Source of the DNA: Hordeum vulgare subsp. vulgare
Lineage: Eukaryota; Streptophyta; Magnoliopsida; Poales; Poaceae
Reading direction: 5' to 3'
DNA: 64,000 nucleotides
Assembly: GCF_904849725.1 (NCBI RefSeq)
Contig: NC_058520.1
Span: 533,934,083 to 533,998,082, forward strand
Below the pieces are notes generated by a model that saw only the letters and a program-made list of their open reading frames with translations, had not been told where the DNA came from and did not search any database. Positions 9,749 to 20,257 of this stretch are shown here, piece after piece (the stretch's first letter is position 1; each line of letters starts with the position of its first letter). The translations under genes and the position numbers were made by a program.

Positions 9749-10924
9749 TGCTACCTCTTGAGCTTGCGTTGGTTTTCCCTCGAAGAGGAAAGGGTGATGC
9801 AGCAAAGTAGCGATAAGTGTTTCCCTCGGTTTGAGAACCAAGGTATCAATCTAGTAGGAGTATCAAGATGAGGCACCAATGTACCTGCGGAAAAACAAAC
9901 AAACTTGCACCCAACGCTATAAAGGGGTTGTCAATCCCTTCACGATTACTTGCAAGGTGAGGTCTGAAGGTGAAAAGTGCAACAAAGTATTTTTGTAGAA
10001 CTGAATATAGGATGTGAAGTAGACCCCGGGGGCCATAGTGTTCACTAGAGGCTTCTCTCATGATAGCAAGTATTACGGTGGGTGAACGAATTACTGTCGA
10101 GCAATTGATAGAATCACGCAAAGTCATGACGATATCTAAGGCAATGATCATACATATAGGCATCACGTCCGAGACAAGTAGACTGATACTTTCTGCATCT
10201 ACTACTATTACTCCACACATCGACAGCTATCCAGCATGCATCTAGTGTATTAAGTTCATAACAAACGGAGTAACGCCTTAAGCAATATGACATGATGTAG
10301 AGGGATAAATTCATGCAATATGATATAAACCCCATCTTTTTACCCTTGATGGCAACAACACGATGCGTGCCTCGCTACCCTTTGTATCACTGGGTGAGGA
10401 CACCGCACGGTATGAACCCAAAACCAAGCACTTCTCCTATTGCAAGAATTATAGATCAAGTTGGCCAAACAAAACCCATAACTCGAAGAGAATTAGAAGG
10501 ATACGGAATCATGCATATAAGAGATCAGAGGAGACTCAAAAAATATTCATAGATAATCTGACCATAAATCCACAATTCATCGGATCTCGACAAACACACC
10601 GCAAAAGAAAGTTACATCGGATAGATCTCCATGAAGATCATGGAGAACTTTGTATTGAAGATCCAAGAGAGAGAAGAAGCCATCTAGCTATTAGCTATGG
10701 ACCCGAAGGTCTGTGGTGAACTACTCATGCATCATCAGAGAGGAAATGGTGTTGATGAAGAAGCCCTTCGTGTCCGAATCCCCCTTCCGGTAGGGCACCA
10801 GAACGGTCCCCAGATGGGATCTTGCGGAGACAGAAGCTTGCGGCGGCGGAAAAGTATTTTCATGGATCTCTTCTTTGGTTTCGGGATTTTAGAGAATTTA
10901 TAGGCGAAAGAGGCACGGCAAAGG
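9749..10924 (-). repeat. Element A 3' LTR, truncated
   Basis: It matches the right LTR (16200-17715) base for base over long stretches from tgctacctcttgagcttgcg to ggcgaaagagg. It then stops where the Angela-type LTR begins. About 340 bases of LTR present in the right copy are missing, including the GC-rich hairpin. Confidence 0.9.
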
Positions 10925-12743
10925 TGTTGGGGAACGTCGCATGGGAAACAAAAAATTTCCTACGCGCACGAAGACCTATCATGGTGATGTCCATCTACGA
11001 GAGGGGATGAGTGATCTACGTACGCTTGTAGACCGTACAGCAAAAGCGTTAGTGAACGCGGTTGATGTAGTGGAACGTCCTCACGTCCCTCGATCCGCCC
11101 CGCGAACCGTCCCGCGATCAGTCCCACGATCTAGTGCCGAACGGACGGCACCTCCGCGTTCAGCACACGTACAGCTCGACGATGATCTCGGCCTTCTTGA
11201 TCCAGCAAGAGAGACGGAGAGGTAGAAGAATTCTCCGGCAGCGTGACGGCGCTCCGGAGGTTGGTGATGACCTTGTCTCAGCAGGGCTCCGCCCGAGCTC
11301 CGCAGAAACGCGATCTAGAGGAAAAACCGTGGAGGTATGTGGTCGGGCTGCCGTGGAAAAGTCGTCTCAAATCATCCCTAAAACCCCACTATATATAGGA
11401 GGAGGAGGGGGGAGACTTGCCTTGGGGTCCAAGGACTCCCAAGGGAGTCGGCCGAGCCAAGGGGGAAGGTCTCCCCCTCCCAAACCGAAATCCACTTGGT
11501 TTGGAAGGTGGGGTCCTTCTTCCCTTTCCCACCTCCTTCTTTTTTTTCCTTTCCTCTTTGATTTTCTTTCCTATGCGCATAGGCCTCTCTTGGGCTGTCT
11601 CACCAGCCCACTAAGGGCTGGTGTGGCACCCCAAACACCCATGGGCTTCCCCGGGGTGGGTGGGCCCCCCCGGTGAACTCCCGGAACCCATTCGTCATTC
11701 CCGGTACATTCCCGGTAACTCCGAAAACCTTCCGGTAATCAAATGAGGTCATCCTATATATCAATCTTCGTTTCCGGACCATTCCGGAAACCCTCGTGAC
11801 GTCCGTGGTCTCATCCGGGACTCCGAACAACATTCGGTAACCAACCATATAACTCAAATACGCATAAAACAACGTCGAACCTTAAGTGTGCAGACCCTGC
11901 GGGTTCGAGAACTATGTAGACATGACCCGAGAGACTCCTCGGTCAATATCCAATAGCGGGACCTGGATGCCCATATTGGATCCTACATATTCTGCGAAGA
12001 TCTTATCGTTTGAACCTCAGTGCCAAGGATTCATATAATCCCGTATGTCATTCCCTTTGTCCTTCGGTATGTTACTTGCCCGAGATTCGATCGTCGGTAT
12101 CCGCATACCTATTTCAATCTCGTTTACCGGCAAGTCTCTTTACTCGTTTCGTAATACAAGATCCCGCAACTTACACTAAGTCACATTGCTTGCAAGGCTT
12201 GTGTGTGATGTTGTATTACCGAGTGGGCCCCGAGATACCTCTCCGTCACACGGAGTGACAAATCACAGTCTCGATCCATACTAACTCAACGTACACCTTC
12301 GGAGATACCTGTAGAGCATCTTTATAGTCACCCAGTTACGTTGCGATGTTTGATACACACAAAGCATTCCTCCGGTGTCCGTGAGTTATATGATCTCATG
12401 GTCATAGGAACAAATACTTGACACGCAGAAAACAGTAGCAACAAAATGACACGATCAACATGCTACGTCTATTAGTTTGGGTCTAGTCTGTCACGTGATT
12501 CTCCTAATGATGTGATCCCGTTATCAAGTGACGACACTTGCCTATGGCCAGGAAACCTTGACCATCTTTGATCAACGAGCTAGTCAACTAGAGGCTTACT
12601 AGGGACAGTGTTTTGTCTATGTATCCACACAAGTATTGTGTTTCCAATCAATACAATTATAGCATGGATAATAAACGATTATCATGAACTAAGAAATATA
12701 ATAATAACTAATTTATTATTGCCTCTAGGGCATATTTCCAACA
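10925..12743 (-). mobile_element. Angela/WIS/BARE-type solo LTR (Ty1/copia), reverse orientation
   Basis: On the minus strand it begins TGTTGGAAATATGCCCTAGA and ends with CGACGTTCCCCAACA, the recognisable ends of the Angela/WIS/BARE LTR, and is about 1.82 kb long. No internal domain or second LTR is present. Unlike a normal solo LTR it has no matching 5-bp flanks (aaagg left, ataac right). About 0.55 kb of element A is missing at the site, judged by the sibling element F. It therefore looks like a product of insertion plus deletion or recombination rather than simple LTR-LTR recombination. Confidence 0.85.
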
Positions 12744-15322
12744 ATAACAAGGCCAAAGAAAGTTATCCCTACAAAATCATATAGTCTGGATATGCTCCAT
12801 CATCCCCACACAACGAATTTAAATCATGCACCACCCCGGTATTGGCCAAGTGATTGTTTTTGCACTCTTACTTTCTCAAACTTTTTCAACTCTCACGCAA
12901 TACATGAGCGTGAGCCATGGATATAGCACTATAGGTGGAATAGAGTGTGGTGGAGGTTGTGAGGCAAAAATGAGGAGATGGTCACATTGACTCGGTGTAT
13001 CAATGGGCTATGGAGATGCCCATCAATAGATATCAATGTGAATGAGTAGGGATTGCCATGCAACAAATGCACTAGAGCTATAAGTGTATGAAATCTCAAA
13101 AAGAAAACTAGTGGGTGTGCACCCAACTTGCTTGCTCACGAAGACCTATGGCTATTTTGAGGAAGCCCATCATTGGAATATACAAGCCAAGTTGTATAAT
13201 GAAAATTCCCACTAGTATATGAAGGTGACAAAACAAGAGACTCTCTATCATGAAGAACATGGTCCTATTTTGAAGCACAAGTGTGGAAAAATATAGTAGC
13301 ATTGCCCCTTCTCTCTTTTTCTCTCATTTTTTTGTTTGGTCTCTTTGGCCTCTTTTTTTCAATTTTTTTTGGTGGGCATCTTTGGCCTCTTTTTTTTCCT
13401 CACATGGGACAATGCTCTAATAATGATGATCATCACACTTTTATTTACTAACAACTCAATACTTAGAACAATGATGACTCTATATGAAATGCCTCCGGCA
13501 GTGTACCAGGATGTGCAACGATCTAGCTTAGCGTATGACGTTGAAACATCTCGCTAGCTATCTTATGATCATGCAATGGCAATATGAAAGTGACGGCACA
13601 TGTCATGATACGGAACGGTGGGAGTTGGATGGCAATATATCTCGGAATGACTATGAAAATGACATAATAGGTAGGTATGGTGGCTGTTTTAAGGAAGGTA
13701 TATGGTGGGTTTGTGCACCGGCGAAAGTTGCGCGGCACTAGAGGCTAGCAATGGTGGAAGGTGAGAGTGCATCTATACCATGGACTCACATTAGTCATGA
13801 AGAACTCATATACTTATTGTGAAAGTTTTATTAGTAATCAAAACAAAGTGCTGAACGCATACTCCTGGGGGAAGGGTTGGTAGGTGTTAACCATCGCGCG
13901 ATCCCGACCGCCACACAAAGGATGAAAATCAATAAATCAATTATGCTCCGACTTCCTAACATACCGGTTCACCATACGTGCATGCTACGGGAATCACTAA
14001 CCTCAACACAAGTATTTCTAGATTCACAACACCCTACTAACATGACTCTAATATTATCATATCCATATCTCAAAACTAATTGTGAGGAATCAAACTTCTC
14101 ATACTAATCAATGCACTTGAATATGAAAGTTTTTATTATATCCTCTTTGGATGCTTATCATATTTAGGACTAATTTCATAGCACACGCCAATTACCAAGT
14201 TACTTAGAGAGAGCACTCTCAAAAGATATAAGTGAAGATCGAGAGTTTTTATTTCTTCAAAATATGACACCGCCGTGCTCTACAAAGTTTTAAGTGAATC
14301 ACTAGAGCAAAATTATCTAGCTCAAAAGATATAAGTGAAGCACATGCGAGCTAAATTGCCTAACTCAAAAGATATAAGTGAAGCTCATTGAGCATTCTAA
14401 CAAATTCACGATGAGTGCATGTCCTTCTCAAAAAGGTGTGCAGCAAGGATGATTGTGACATAATAAAAAGCAAAGACTCCTATAATACACGACGCTCCAA
14501 GCAAAACACATATCATGTGGTGAATAAAAATATAGCTCCAAGTAATGTTACCGATGGATTGAAGACGAAAGAGGGGATGCCTTCCCGGGGCATCCCCAAG
14601 CTTAGGCTTTTTGGTGTACTTGAATTTGGATTGGGATGTCTTGGGCATCCCCAAGCTTAATCTCTTTCCACTATTTATTCCATTGTCCATAAGAACATCA
14701 CCCAAAACTTGAAAACTTCACAACACAAAACTTAAACAGAAACTCGTGATATCATTAGCATAAGAAAACAAACCACCAACTCTTTAGGTACTGTAGTAAA
14801 CTTGATTTCCATTTAGATTGATGTTATATTACCGTCTTCTCACTTTTTCATGGATAGGACCCCCCGATACTAACCATAGTTTCATCAAAATAAGCAATCA
14901 ACACAACAAAAAAACAGAATCTGTCAAAAACAGACCAGTCTGTAGCAATCTGTATACTTCGTATACCTTTGGTATCCCAAAAATTCTGAAAATTTATGAA
15001 AATTAGGGAAATTCGCATATCAATCAGGAGAAAAAAGAATCAACTCAAAAGCTCTTTCTGGATTGGAATTAAAAATAATTTTGTGAGTACAAAGTTTCTT
15101 TGTTTTTCAGCATGATCAAACAACCATCACCAAAACTGATCATAAAGGTTATACTTGTCACGAACACTAAAAACATAAAAAACATAATCATAACAGAATT
15201 ATGATGGTGTGGACACAACAAAACAAAAAGTGAAAAGCAAAAATAAATTTATTCATTGGGTTACCTCCCAACAAGCGCTATCGTTTAACATCCCTAGCTC
15301 GACTTAACGATTTCAATGATGC
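12744..15322 (-). other. Non-coding internal region of element A
   Basis: It aligns with 38432-40893 of element F. It contains repeated aaaagatataagtgaag motifs (14221, 14324, 14367) and a perfect palindrome-like ggggatgcc/ggcatcccc (14573-14597). Several copies of ccccaagctta resemble the polypurine tract read on the minus strand. No ORF is conserved between A and F here. Confidence 0.7.
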
Positions 15323-15952
15323 TCACACAAAAAGTAGTAGTTGAGATATGTAAAAGAGCATCATGAATGGCAAAAAAACACGTTTAAGTCTAACCCACTT
15401 CCTATGCATAGGGATTTTGTGAGCAAACAATTTGTGGGAACAAGAATTAACTAGCATAGGAAGGCAAAACAAGCATAACTTCAAAACATTGAACACATAG
15501 AGAGGAAGCTTGATATTATTGCAATATGTAAAAGCATATGTTCCTCTCTCATAGTAATTTTCAGTAACATCATGAAGGAATCTTACAATATAACTATCAC
15601 ACAAAGCATTCTTTTCATGATCAATTATAGCATAAGGTTCATCACCAAAACTTGGGAAACAAAAAATATCATCTTCATCAAGCATAGCATCCCCAAGCTT
15701 GTGGTTTTGCATATCATTAGCATCATGGATATTCAGAGAACTCATACTAACAACATGGCAATCATGTTTTTCATTCAAGCAGATATCATGAACCACTTTA
15801 TAATTTTCTTCTTCCAACACTTCATCAAAATTTTCAGATTCACGCATCTCAAGCAAAACTTCATAAAGATAATCTAGTGCACAAAACTCACTAGCAATTG
15901 GTTCAACATAACTGAATCTCTTAAAGAGATTAGCAAGTGGATGAGGATCCAT
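15323..15952 (-). CDS. Element A internal ORF, 209 aa, unknown function
   Basis: It begins MDPHPLANLFKR and aligns with the 249-aa ORF of element F (40894-41643). Conserved blocks include YVEPIASE, EVLLEMRESEN, LNEKHDC, DHEKN.LCDSYIV and CLPMLV.SCS..LF.HKIPMHRKWVRLK. No gag zinc knuckle, protease or polymerase motif is present. A hydrophobic Leu/Phe/Cys-rich stretch lies near the C-terminus. It follows the primer-binding site in the usual gag position but I do not recognise it as gag. Conservation between A and F suggests it was under selection while the elements were active. Confidence 0.6.
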   Translation of the reverse strand: MDPHPLANLFKRFSYVEPIASEFCALDYLYEVLLEMRESENFDEVLEEENYKVVHDICLNEKHDCHVVSMSSLNIHDANDMQNHKLGDAMLDEDDIFCFPSFGDEPYAIIDHEKNALCDSYIVRFLHDVTENYYERGTYAFTYCNNIKLPLYVFNVLKLCLFCLPMLVNSCSHKLFAHKIPMHRKWVRLKRVFLPFMMLFYISQLLLFV

Positions 15953-16170
15953 ATCAATAGATTTTTAGCAAGCGAAGATGCAAGCAAATAGAAGGCACAT
16001 GGCAACACAAGCAAACATAGCAACAAAAAGGCAAACGAAAAAGACAAATATTTTTGTAATTTTTGTTTTTTTTCAAAAGTGGGGGAGAGGAAAACGAGAG
16101 GCAAAAGGCAAATAATGTAAATGCAAGAGATGAGTTTGCGATAGTTACTTGGTATGCTTCACTTGAATAC

Positions 16171-16188
16171 TCCCCGGCAACGGCGCTA
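16171..16188 (-). other. Element A primer-binding site (tRNA-Asp type)
   Basis: Read on the minus strand, TAGCGCCGTTGCCGGGGA differs at one base from the complement of the plant tRNA-Asp 3' end. It lies 11 bases past the 5' LTR end. This is the site used by Athila-lineage elements. Confidence 0.85.
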
Positions 16189-16199
16189 GAAATACTTCT

Positions 16200-17715
16200 T
16201 GCTACCTCTTGAGCTTGCGTTGGTTTTTCCCTTGAAGAGGAAAGGGTGATGCAGCAAAGTAGCGATAAGTATTTCCCACAGTTTGAGAACCAAGGTATCA
16301 ATCCAGTAGGAGTATTAAGATGAGGCACCAATGTACTGCGCAAAAACAAACAAACTTGCACCCAACGCTATAAAGGGGTTGTCAATCCCTTCACGATTAC
16401 TTGCAAGGTGAGATCTGAAGGTGAAAAGTGCAACAAAGTATTTTTGTAGAACTGAATATAGGATGTGAAGTAGACCCGAGGGCCATAGTGTTCACTAGAG
16501 GCTTCTCTCATGATAGAAAGTATTACGGTGGGTGAACGAATTATTGTCGAGCAATTGATAGAATCGCGCAAAGTCATGACGATATCTAAGGCAATGATCA
16601 TACATATAGGCATCACGTCCGATACAAGTAGACCGATACTTTCTGTATCTACTACTATTACTCCACACATCGACCGCTATCCAGCATGCATCTAGTGTAT
16701 TAAGTTCATAACAAATGGAGTAACGCCTTAAGCAAGATGGCATGATGTAGAGGGATAAATTCATGCAATATGATATAAACCCCATCTTTTTACCCTTGAT
16801 GGCAACAACACGATGCATGCCTCGCTACCCTTTCTGTCACTGGGTGAGGACATCGCATGGTATGAACCCAAAACCAAGCACTTCTCCTATTGCAAGAATT
16901 ATAGATCAAGTTGGCCAAACGAAACCCATAACTCGAAGAGAATTATAAGGATACGGAATCATGCATATAAGAGATTAGAGGAGACTCAAATAATATTCAT
17001 AGATAATCTGATCATAAATCCACAATTCATCGGATCTCGACAAACACACCGCAAAAAACGTTACATGAGATAGATCTCCATGAAGATCATGGAGAACTTT
17101 GTATTGAAGATCCAAGAGAGAGAAGAAGCCATCTAGCTACTAGCTATGGACCCGAACGTCTGTGGCGAACTACTCACACATCATCGGAGAGGCAATGGTG
17201 TTGATGAAGAAGCCCTCTGTGTCCGAATCCCCCTCCGACAGGGCACCAAAACGGTCCCCATATGGGATCTTGCGGAGACAGAAGCTTGCGGCGGCGGAAA
17301 AGTATTTTCGTGGCTCTCTTCTTTGGTTTCGGGATTTTAGAGAATTTATAGGCGAAAGAGGTAGGGAAAAGGAGCCACGTGGGGCCCACAAGCCTGCCAG
17401 GCACCCCCCCGGGGCGCGGCTACGGGGCTTGTGACCTCCCACGAGGTCTCGTGCCTTGGTTCTCAAGTCCCTTGCGTATCTTTTGTTATGGAAAAAATCA
17501 TCCCGCGGGTTTTATTCCGTTTGGAGTCCGTTTAATATTCTTTTCTGAAAAAGGTCAAAAACACGGAAAAAACAGAAACTGGCACGAGGCACTGAGTTAA
17601 TAGGTTAGTCCCAAAAAAGATATAGAATAGCATATTCATGCATATAAAACATCCAAAGTTAACAAGATAATAGCATGGAACCATAAAAAATTATAGATAT
17701 GTTGGAGACGTATCA
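16200..17715 (-). repeat. Element A 5' LTR, complete (1516 bp)
   Basis: It has TG..CA ends on the minus strand (TGATACGTC..GGTAGCA). The GC-rich hairpin block lies at about 17385-17441, following ttataggcgaaag on the plus strand. It is the intact partner of the truncated LTR at 9749-10924. Confidence 0.9.
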
Positions 17716-18151
17716 AGCATGCCAGGCACGAGGCGCCTGCTTCAGTCCACAGAGAGCCTTCGTGAGATGACAAAGATGACGATGATGAGTGTGATCGACA
17801 AATCCAGGTGGCTGCCGCATATAAACCTCTTCTTCTAGCAATCCATGAAGAAAAACATTCCGCACATCAAGCTGGCGGAGAGACCATCCACGAGAAACTG
17901 CGAGAGATAGGAGAAGTCGAGTAATGGTAGGCTTAACAACTGGGTTGAATGTATCCTCATAATCCAGTCCATGGCGTTGTTCAAAGCCCTTAGCCACAAG
18001 ACGCGATTTTTAGCGCTCAATAGAACCATCTGCATGTTTCTTCACCTTGAAAACCCACTTCGAATCAATGATGTTGGTGCGAGGCAGAGGGGGAACAAGT
18101 GTCCAGGTCTCATTCTGTAGAAGAGCATGATACTCTTGTTCCATAGCAGCC
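17716..18151 (-). pseudogene. Ty1/copia pol fragment: N-terminal reverse transcriptase
   Basis: The minus-strand frame 17713-17997 carries the copia signatures [29 protein letters not shown] and VYMRQPPGF, then [13 protein letters not shown], which continues in the fragment at 9740. The classic LDVKNAFLHG motif appears here as [10 protein letters not shown]. The upstream part (18000-18151) is frameshifted, and the element is cut at 18151 by the LTR beginning TGATAACCC. Nothing 5' of reverse transcriptase (gag, protease, integrase) remains. Confidence 0.88.
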
Positions 18152-20242
18152 TGATAACCCACAAGTATAGGGGATCACAACAGTTTTCGAGGGTAGAGTA
18201 TTCAACCCAAATTTGTTGATTCGACACAAGGGGAAGCCAAAGAATATTCTTAAGTATTAGCAGTTGAGTTGTCAATTCAACCACACCTGAAAGACTTAGT
18301 ATCTGTAGGAAAGTTTTAGTAGCAAAGTAGTGTGATAGTAATGGTAGCAACGGTAACAGTAGCAGTAGTGACAGCAGTAGCGGTAACAGTAGCAGCAGTA
18401 ACAGCAGTAGCGATAAAGTAACATAGCAAGGACCAGTAGGAAAAGCTCATAGGCATTGGATCGGTGATGGATAATTATGTCAGATGACATTCATCATGTA
18501 ACAGTTATAACATGGGGTGATTTGTAACTAGCTCCAGTTCGTCAATGTAATGTAGGCATGTATTCCGTATATAGTCATACGTGCTTATGGAAAAGAACTT
18601 GCATGACATCTATTGTCCATCCCTCCCGTGGCAGCGGGGTCCTAATGGAAACTAAGGGATATTAAGGTCTCCTTTTAATAGAGAACCGGAACAAAGCATT
18701 AGCACTTAGTGAATACATGAACTCCTCATAGTATGGTCATCTCCGGGAGTGGTTCCGGCTATTGTCACTCCGGGGTTGTCGGGTCATAACACATAGTAGG
18801 TGACTACAACTTGCAAGATAGGATCAAGAACACACATATATTGATGAAAACATAATAGGTTGAGATCTGAAATCATGGCACTCGGGCCCTAGTGACAAGC
18901 ATTAAGCATAGTAAAGTAGTAGCAACATCAATCTCAGAACATAGTGGATACTAGGGATCAAACCCCATCAAAACTAACTCGATTACATGATAGATCTCAT
19001 CCAGCATAAGAAAACAAACCACCAACTCTTTAGGTACTGTAGTAAACTTGATTTCCATTTAGATTGATGTTATATTACTGTATTCTCACTTTTTCATGGC
19101 TAGGACCCCCCGATACTAACCATAGTTTCATCAAAATAAGCAATCAACACAACAAAAAAACAGAATCTGTCAAAAATAGACCAGTCTGTAGCAATCTGTA
19201 TACTTCGTATACCTTTGGTATCCCAAAAATTCTGAAAAATTATGAAAATTAGGGAAATTCGCATATCAATCAGGAGCAAAAAGAATCAACTCAAAAGCTC
19301 TTTCTGGATTGGAATTAAAAATAATTTTGTGAGTACAAAGTTTGTGTGTTTTTCAGCATGATCAAACAACCATCACCAAAACTGATCATAAAGGTTATAC
19401 TTGGCACGAACACTAAAAACATAAAAAACATAATCATAACAGAATTATGATGGTGTGGACACAACAAAACAGAAAGTGAAAAGCAAAAATAAATTTATTC
19501 ATTGGGTTGCCTCCCAACAAGCGCTATCGTTTAACACCCCTAGCTCGACTTAACGATTTCAATGATGCTCACATATCAATCGGAGTTGCGAGACAAAGAT
19601 TGGTTACAAGAGATGAACTAGGGATTGGAGAGGAGATGGTGTTGATGAAGATGTTGATGAAGATGCCTCCCCTCCGACGAGAGGAGTGTTGGTGATTACG
19701 ATGGCGACGATTCCCCCCTCCGGGAGGGAAATTTCCCTGCAGGATCGTCGTGTCGGAGCTCTAGATTGGATCTGGTCAAGTTCTGCCTCGTGGCGGCGAC
19801 GAAACCACGAAAAAGCTCCCGTATTATTTTTTCCAGACCAGGACGCTTCATATAGTAAATGAGGGGGGCTTGTGGGCTGCGCAAATGAGGGGGGCTAGTG
19901 GGCCTTCAGGCAGCCCACAAGCTTGCCCACCGCCACCGGGGGGTGGCGGAGTGGGGGCTTGTGGGGCCCTGGTGGCCCCCTCTGGTAGTTCTTTCGCCCA
20001 GTATTTTTCATATATTCCAGAAAAAATCCACATAAATTTTCAGGGCATTTGGAGATGTGCAGAATAGTGGACTAGGATTTGCTCCTCTTCTAGTCCAGAA
20101 TTCCAGCTGCCTGAATTCTCCCTCTTCAAATAAACCTTGCAAAATAAGAGAGAAAAGGCATAAATATGGTACCACAAGTAATATAACAGCCCAAAAAGCA
20201 ATAAATATCAACATGAAAGCATGATGCAAAATGGACGTATCA
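18152..20242 (-). repeat. Mosaic LTR at the 3' end of element C
   Basis: On the minus strand it starts TGATACGTCCATTTTGC at 20242, matching the D-type LTR (51850-53387) down to about 19575. From there to 19004 it is a 570-bp piece of A-type internal sequence. From 19003 to 18152 it matches the 3' half of the E-type LTR and ends ..GGGTTATCA. The order D-type, A-type, E-type within TG..CA termini suggests template switching or stacked recombination. The GC-rich hairpin is at 19914-19966. The candidate duplication at the copia border, CAGCC (18147-18151), has no partner in the window. Confidence 0.7.
19004..19573 (-). repeat. 570-bp copy of element A internal sequence inside an LTR
   Basis: It matches 14758-15327 of element A with only about a dozen differences by eye, far closer than the corresponding part of element F. 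Both ends are abrupt: at the left it meets tagatctcatcca of an E-type LTR, and at the right atcaatcggagt of a D-type LTR. Confidence 0.85.
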
Positions 20243-20257
20243 ACTCCCCCAAGCTTA
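20243..20257 (-). other. Element C polypurine tract
   Basis: The minus strand reads TAAGCTTGGGGGAGT immediately before the LTR start TGATACGTCC. It is the plus-strand primer for reverse transcription. The same 13-mer, AAGCTTGGGGGAG, recurs at 21732-21744 after the post-pol ORF. Confidence 0.85.

Larger units (their letters stand above)
9749..17715 (-). mobile_element. Element A: non-autonomous Athila-like LTR retrotransposon inserted in copia pol
   Basis: On the minus strand it runs from TGATACGTCTCC (17715) to GAGGTAGCA (9749), with the 5-bp duplication AGCAT at 9744-9748 and 17716-17720. The 5' LTR is 16200-17715. The left (3') LTR is cut at 10924 by an Angela-type LTR. The primer-binding site (16171-16188) complements the 3' end of plant tRNA-Asp, as in Athila elements. 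The internal region holds one ORF (15323-15952) but no gag, protease, reverse transcriptase or integrase, so mobilisation must have been in trans. The two LTRs still match closely, with roughly eight differences in the first 160 bases by eye. Confidence 0.9.

Noticed and set aside
11134..11676. 180-aa ORF in the Angela-type LTR
   Set aside because: It is inside a recognisable LTR, where ORFs are not expected to be coding, and has no domain signature.
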